Assembly: GCF_030263935.1 (NCBI RefSeq)
Contig: NZ_CP127162.1
Location: 2,737,501-2,801,500, forward strand
Length of the DNA stretch: 64,000 nt
Origin: Paenibacillus polygoni
GTDB taxonomy: Bacteria > Bacillota > Bacilli > Paenibacillales > Paenibacillaceae
Reading direction: 5' to 3'
Both the position numbers and the translations under genes were made by a program. The notes beneath the pieces are model-generated. The model saw only the letters and a list, made by a program, of their open reading frames with translations. It searched no databases and was not told the origin of the DNA. How positions within the stretch are numbered: position 1 is the first letter of the stretch; each line of letters starts with the position of its first letter. Below, in pieces: positions 63,035-64,000 of this stretch.

Positions 63035-64000
63035 TTAATACGGAAAGTTTCTTTGTCCGTAATTGACTGAAATCCATTTCATTGTAGTGAATTCATCCAA
63101 GCTCCATTGTCCATTTAGACGGCCCATTCCTGATTGTTTCTCTCCGCCAAATGCTACAATTGGTTCATCATTAATCGTAATATCATTGACATGAATCATG
63201 CCTGTGTGAACTTTCTTCGCCATTTCTACTCCGCGCTCAACATTGGATGTATGAATAGCTCCGCTAAGTCCAAACGGTGTATCGTTTGCTATTGCAATGC
63301 CTTCTTCTTCGGTCTCAAAAGGAATAATACATACTACCGGACCAAACAACTCTTCTTGAGCTACCGCCATATCCGTCTTCACGTTAACGAGAACGGTCGG
63401 CTCTACCATTCTGCCCGTGATTTTGCCTTCTACAAGAAGTTCTGCGCCTTGTTCAATACCTTTTGCGATTAGTTTTTGAAGTGTTTCTGCTTGACGATGA
63501 TTGATAACCGGACCAATTACCGTCTGCGGATCACTCGGATCACCTGTCGTTAACGAAGTGACTTTCTCTTTGAATTTAGCTACAAACTCATCATATACGG
63601 AGTTTTGCACAACAATTCGGTTTGCACACATACAGATTTGACCTTGATGCGTGAATCTGCTGAACGTTGCAGCTTGTACCGCATAATCAAGATCTGCATC
63701 TTCCAAAATAATAAAAGCACTGTTTCCGCCCAGTTCAAGCAGCGGTTTTTTATAGTTTTTAACGGCCAGTTGACCAATATAACTTCCGACTTTTGTCGAT
63801 CCCGTAAATGAAATAATTCTTGGGATTGGATGTTCTACAAATGCATCGCCAATCTCTTTAATATCGGTAACGACTACATTCAGCAGACCTTTTGGTAAAC
63901 CTGCTTCTTCGAAGATTTTACCAATGAGTGTTCCACCCGTGATCGGGGTATCTTCATGCGGCTTCAATACTACGCCATTACCGGCACCAAGTGCGGGTGC
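63035..64000 (-). CDS. yfmT: Aldehyde dehydrogenase, YfmT-type, C-terminal part (gene continues past the right edge)
   Basis: The frame is open to the window end, giving the last 321 residues. Visible features are the NAD-binding FTGSTKVG, catalytic Glu in LELGGNS, catalytic Cys in GQICMCANR, and EELFGPVV. The end MNAGE-type region and [11 protein letters not shown] match aromatic aldehyde (benzaldehyde/vanillin) dehydrogenases such as B. subtilis YfmT. It oxidises aldehydes to acids with NAD(P)+. It is the upstream gene of the pair with the chemoreceptor. Confidence 0.88.
   Translation of the reverse strand, partial: APALGAGNGVVLKPHEDTPITGGTLIGKIFEEAGLPKGLLNVVVTDIKEIGDAFVEHPIPRIISFTGSTKVGSYIGQLAVKNYKKPLLELGGNSAFIILEDADLDYAVQAATFSRFTHQGQICMCANRIVVQNSVYDEFVAKFKEKVTSLTTGDPSDPQTVIGPVINHRQAETLQKLIAKGIEQGAELLVEGKITGRMVEPTVLVNVKTDMAVAQEELFGPVVCIIPFETEEEGIAIANDTPFGLSGAIHTSNVERGVEMAKKVHTGMIHVNDITINDEPIVAFGGEKQSGMGRLNGQWSLDEFTTMKWISVNYGQRNFPY

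Overview
The window looks like a chromosomal stretch from a Paenibacillus-type Gram-positive soil or plant-associated bacterium. Reasons are the strong GGAGG ribosome sites with frequent TTG and GTG starts, long AraC-type two-component systems, lipobox substrate-binding proteins, MalFG-type permeases without a dedicated ATPase, an ECF sigma/DUF4179 pair, and several secreted pectin lyases. The genus is inferred from gene content and protein style, not from a marker gene. No rRNA, tRNA or CRISPR array was seen. Most genes are on the minus strand.

Layout. 1-8.6 kb: a minus-strand operon reading small sugar-binding lipoprotein, giant binding protein, two permeases, NHL/TPR membrane protein, Yip1-like membrane protein, and a lipoprotein running off the left edge. 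A divergent AraC-type regulator (8.9-9.6 kb) has a degenerate receiver. 9.7-16.8 kb: a cytoplasmic GH43 enzyme followed by a tripartite exporter (two ATPases, one adaptor, one FtsX-like permease). 17-22.2 kb: a binding protein, sensor kinase and response regulator with no permeases. 22.5-24.7 kb: a DUF4179 protein, an ECF sigma factor and a small membrane protein. 25-28.5 kb: a PL3 pectate lyase facing a PL11 rhamnogalacturonan lyase.

28.5-36 kb is mixed housekeeping and accessory DNA: alpha/beta hydrolase, Rrf2 regulator, two methyltransferase/kinase-type pairs and small secreted proteins. 36-41.8 kb is a complete NikABCDE-type metal uptake operon with a GNAT gene upstream. 42-46.2 kb holds a metallopeptidase, an AraC regulator and a multidomain pectate lyase. 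46.4-50.7 kb holds a small unknown, rhamnulose-1-phosphate aldolase, a phosphotransferase and a solitary MurE. 50.75-52.2 kb is an IS200/IS605-type element with an intact TnpB and a decapitated TnpA. 52.4-58.7 kb holds nitronate monooxygenase, small membrane proteins, a methyltransferase, a 2H phosphoesterase, an aldo/keto reductase broken by one TGA, and its AraC neighbour. 58.9-64 kb holds a PL1 pectate lyase, an unknown membrane protein and an aldehyde dehydrogenase/soluble chemoreceptor pair like YfmT-YfmS.

Together these suggest pectin use: secreted PL1, PL3 and PL11 lyases cut homogalacturonan and rhamnogalacturonan-I, binding-protein transporters import oligosaccharides, GH43 works inside the cell, and RhaD acts on rhamnose. 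A shared TGTAAGCG element upstream of four of these transcription units points to joint control. The least described parts are the giant-binding-protein/NHL/Yip1 transport module, the permease-less sensory trio, and the structured, repeat-rich intergenic DNA near 28.8-29.0 kb.
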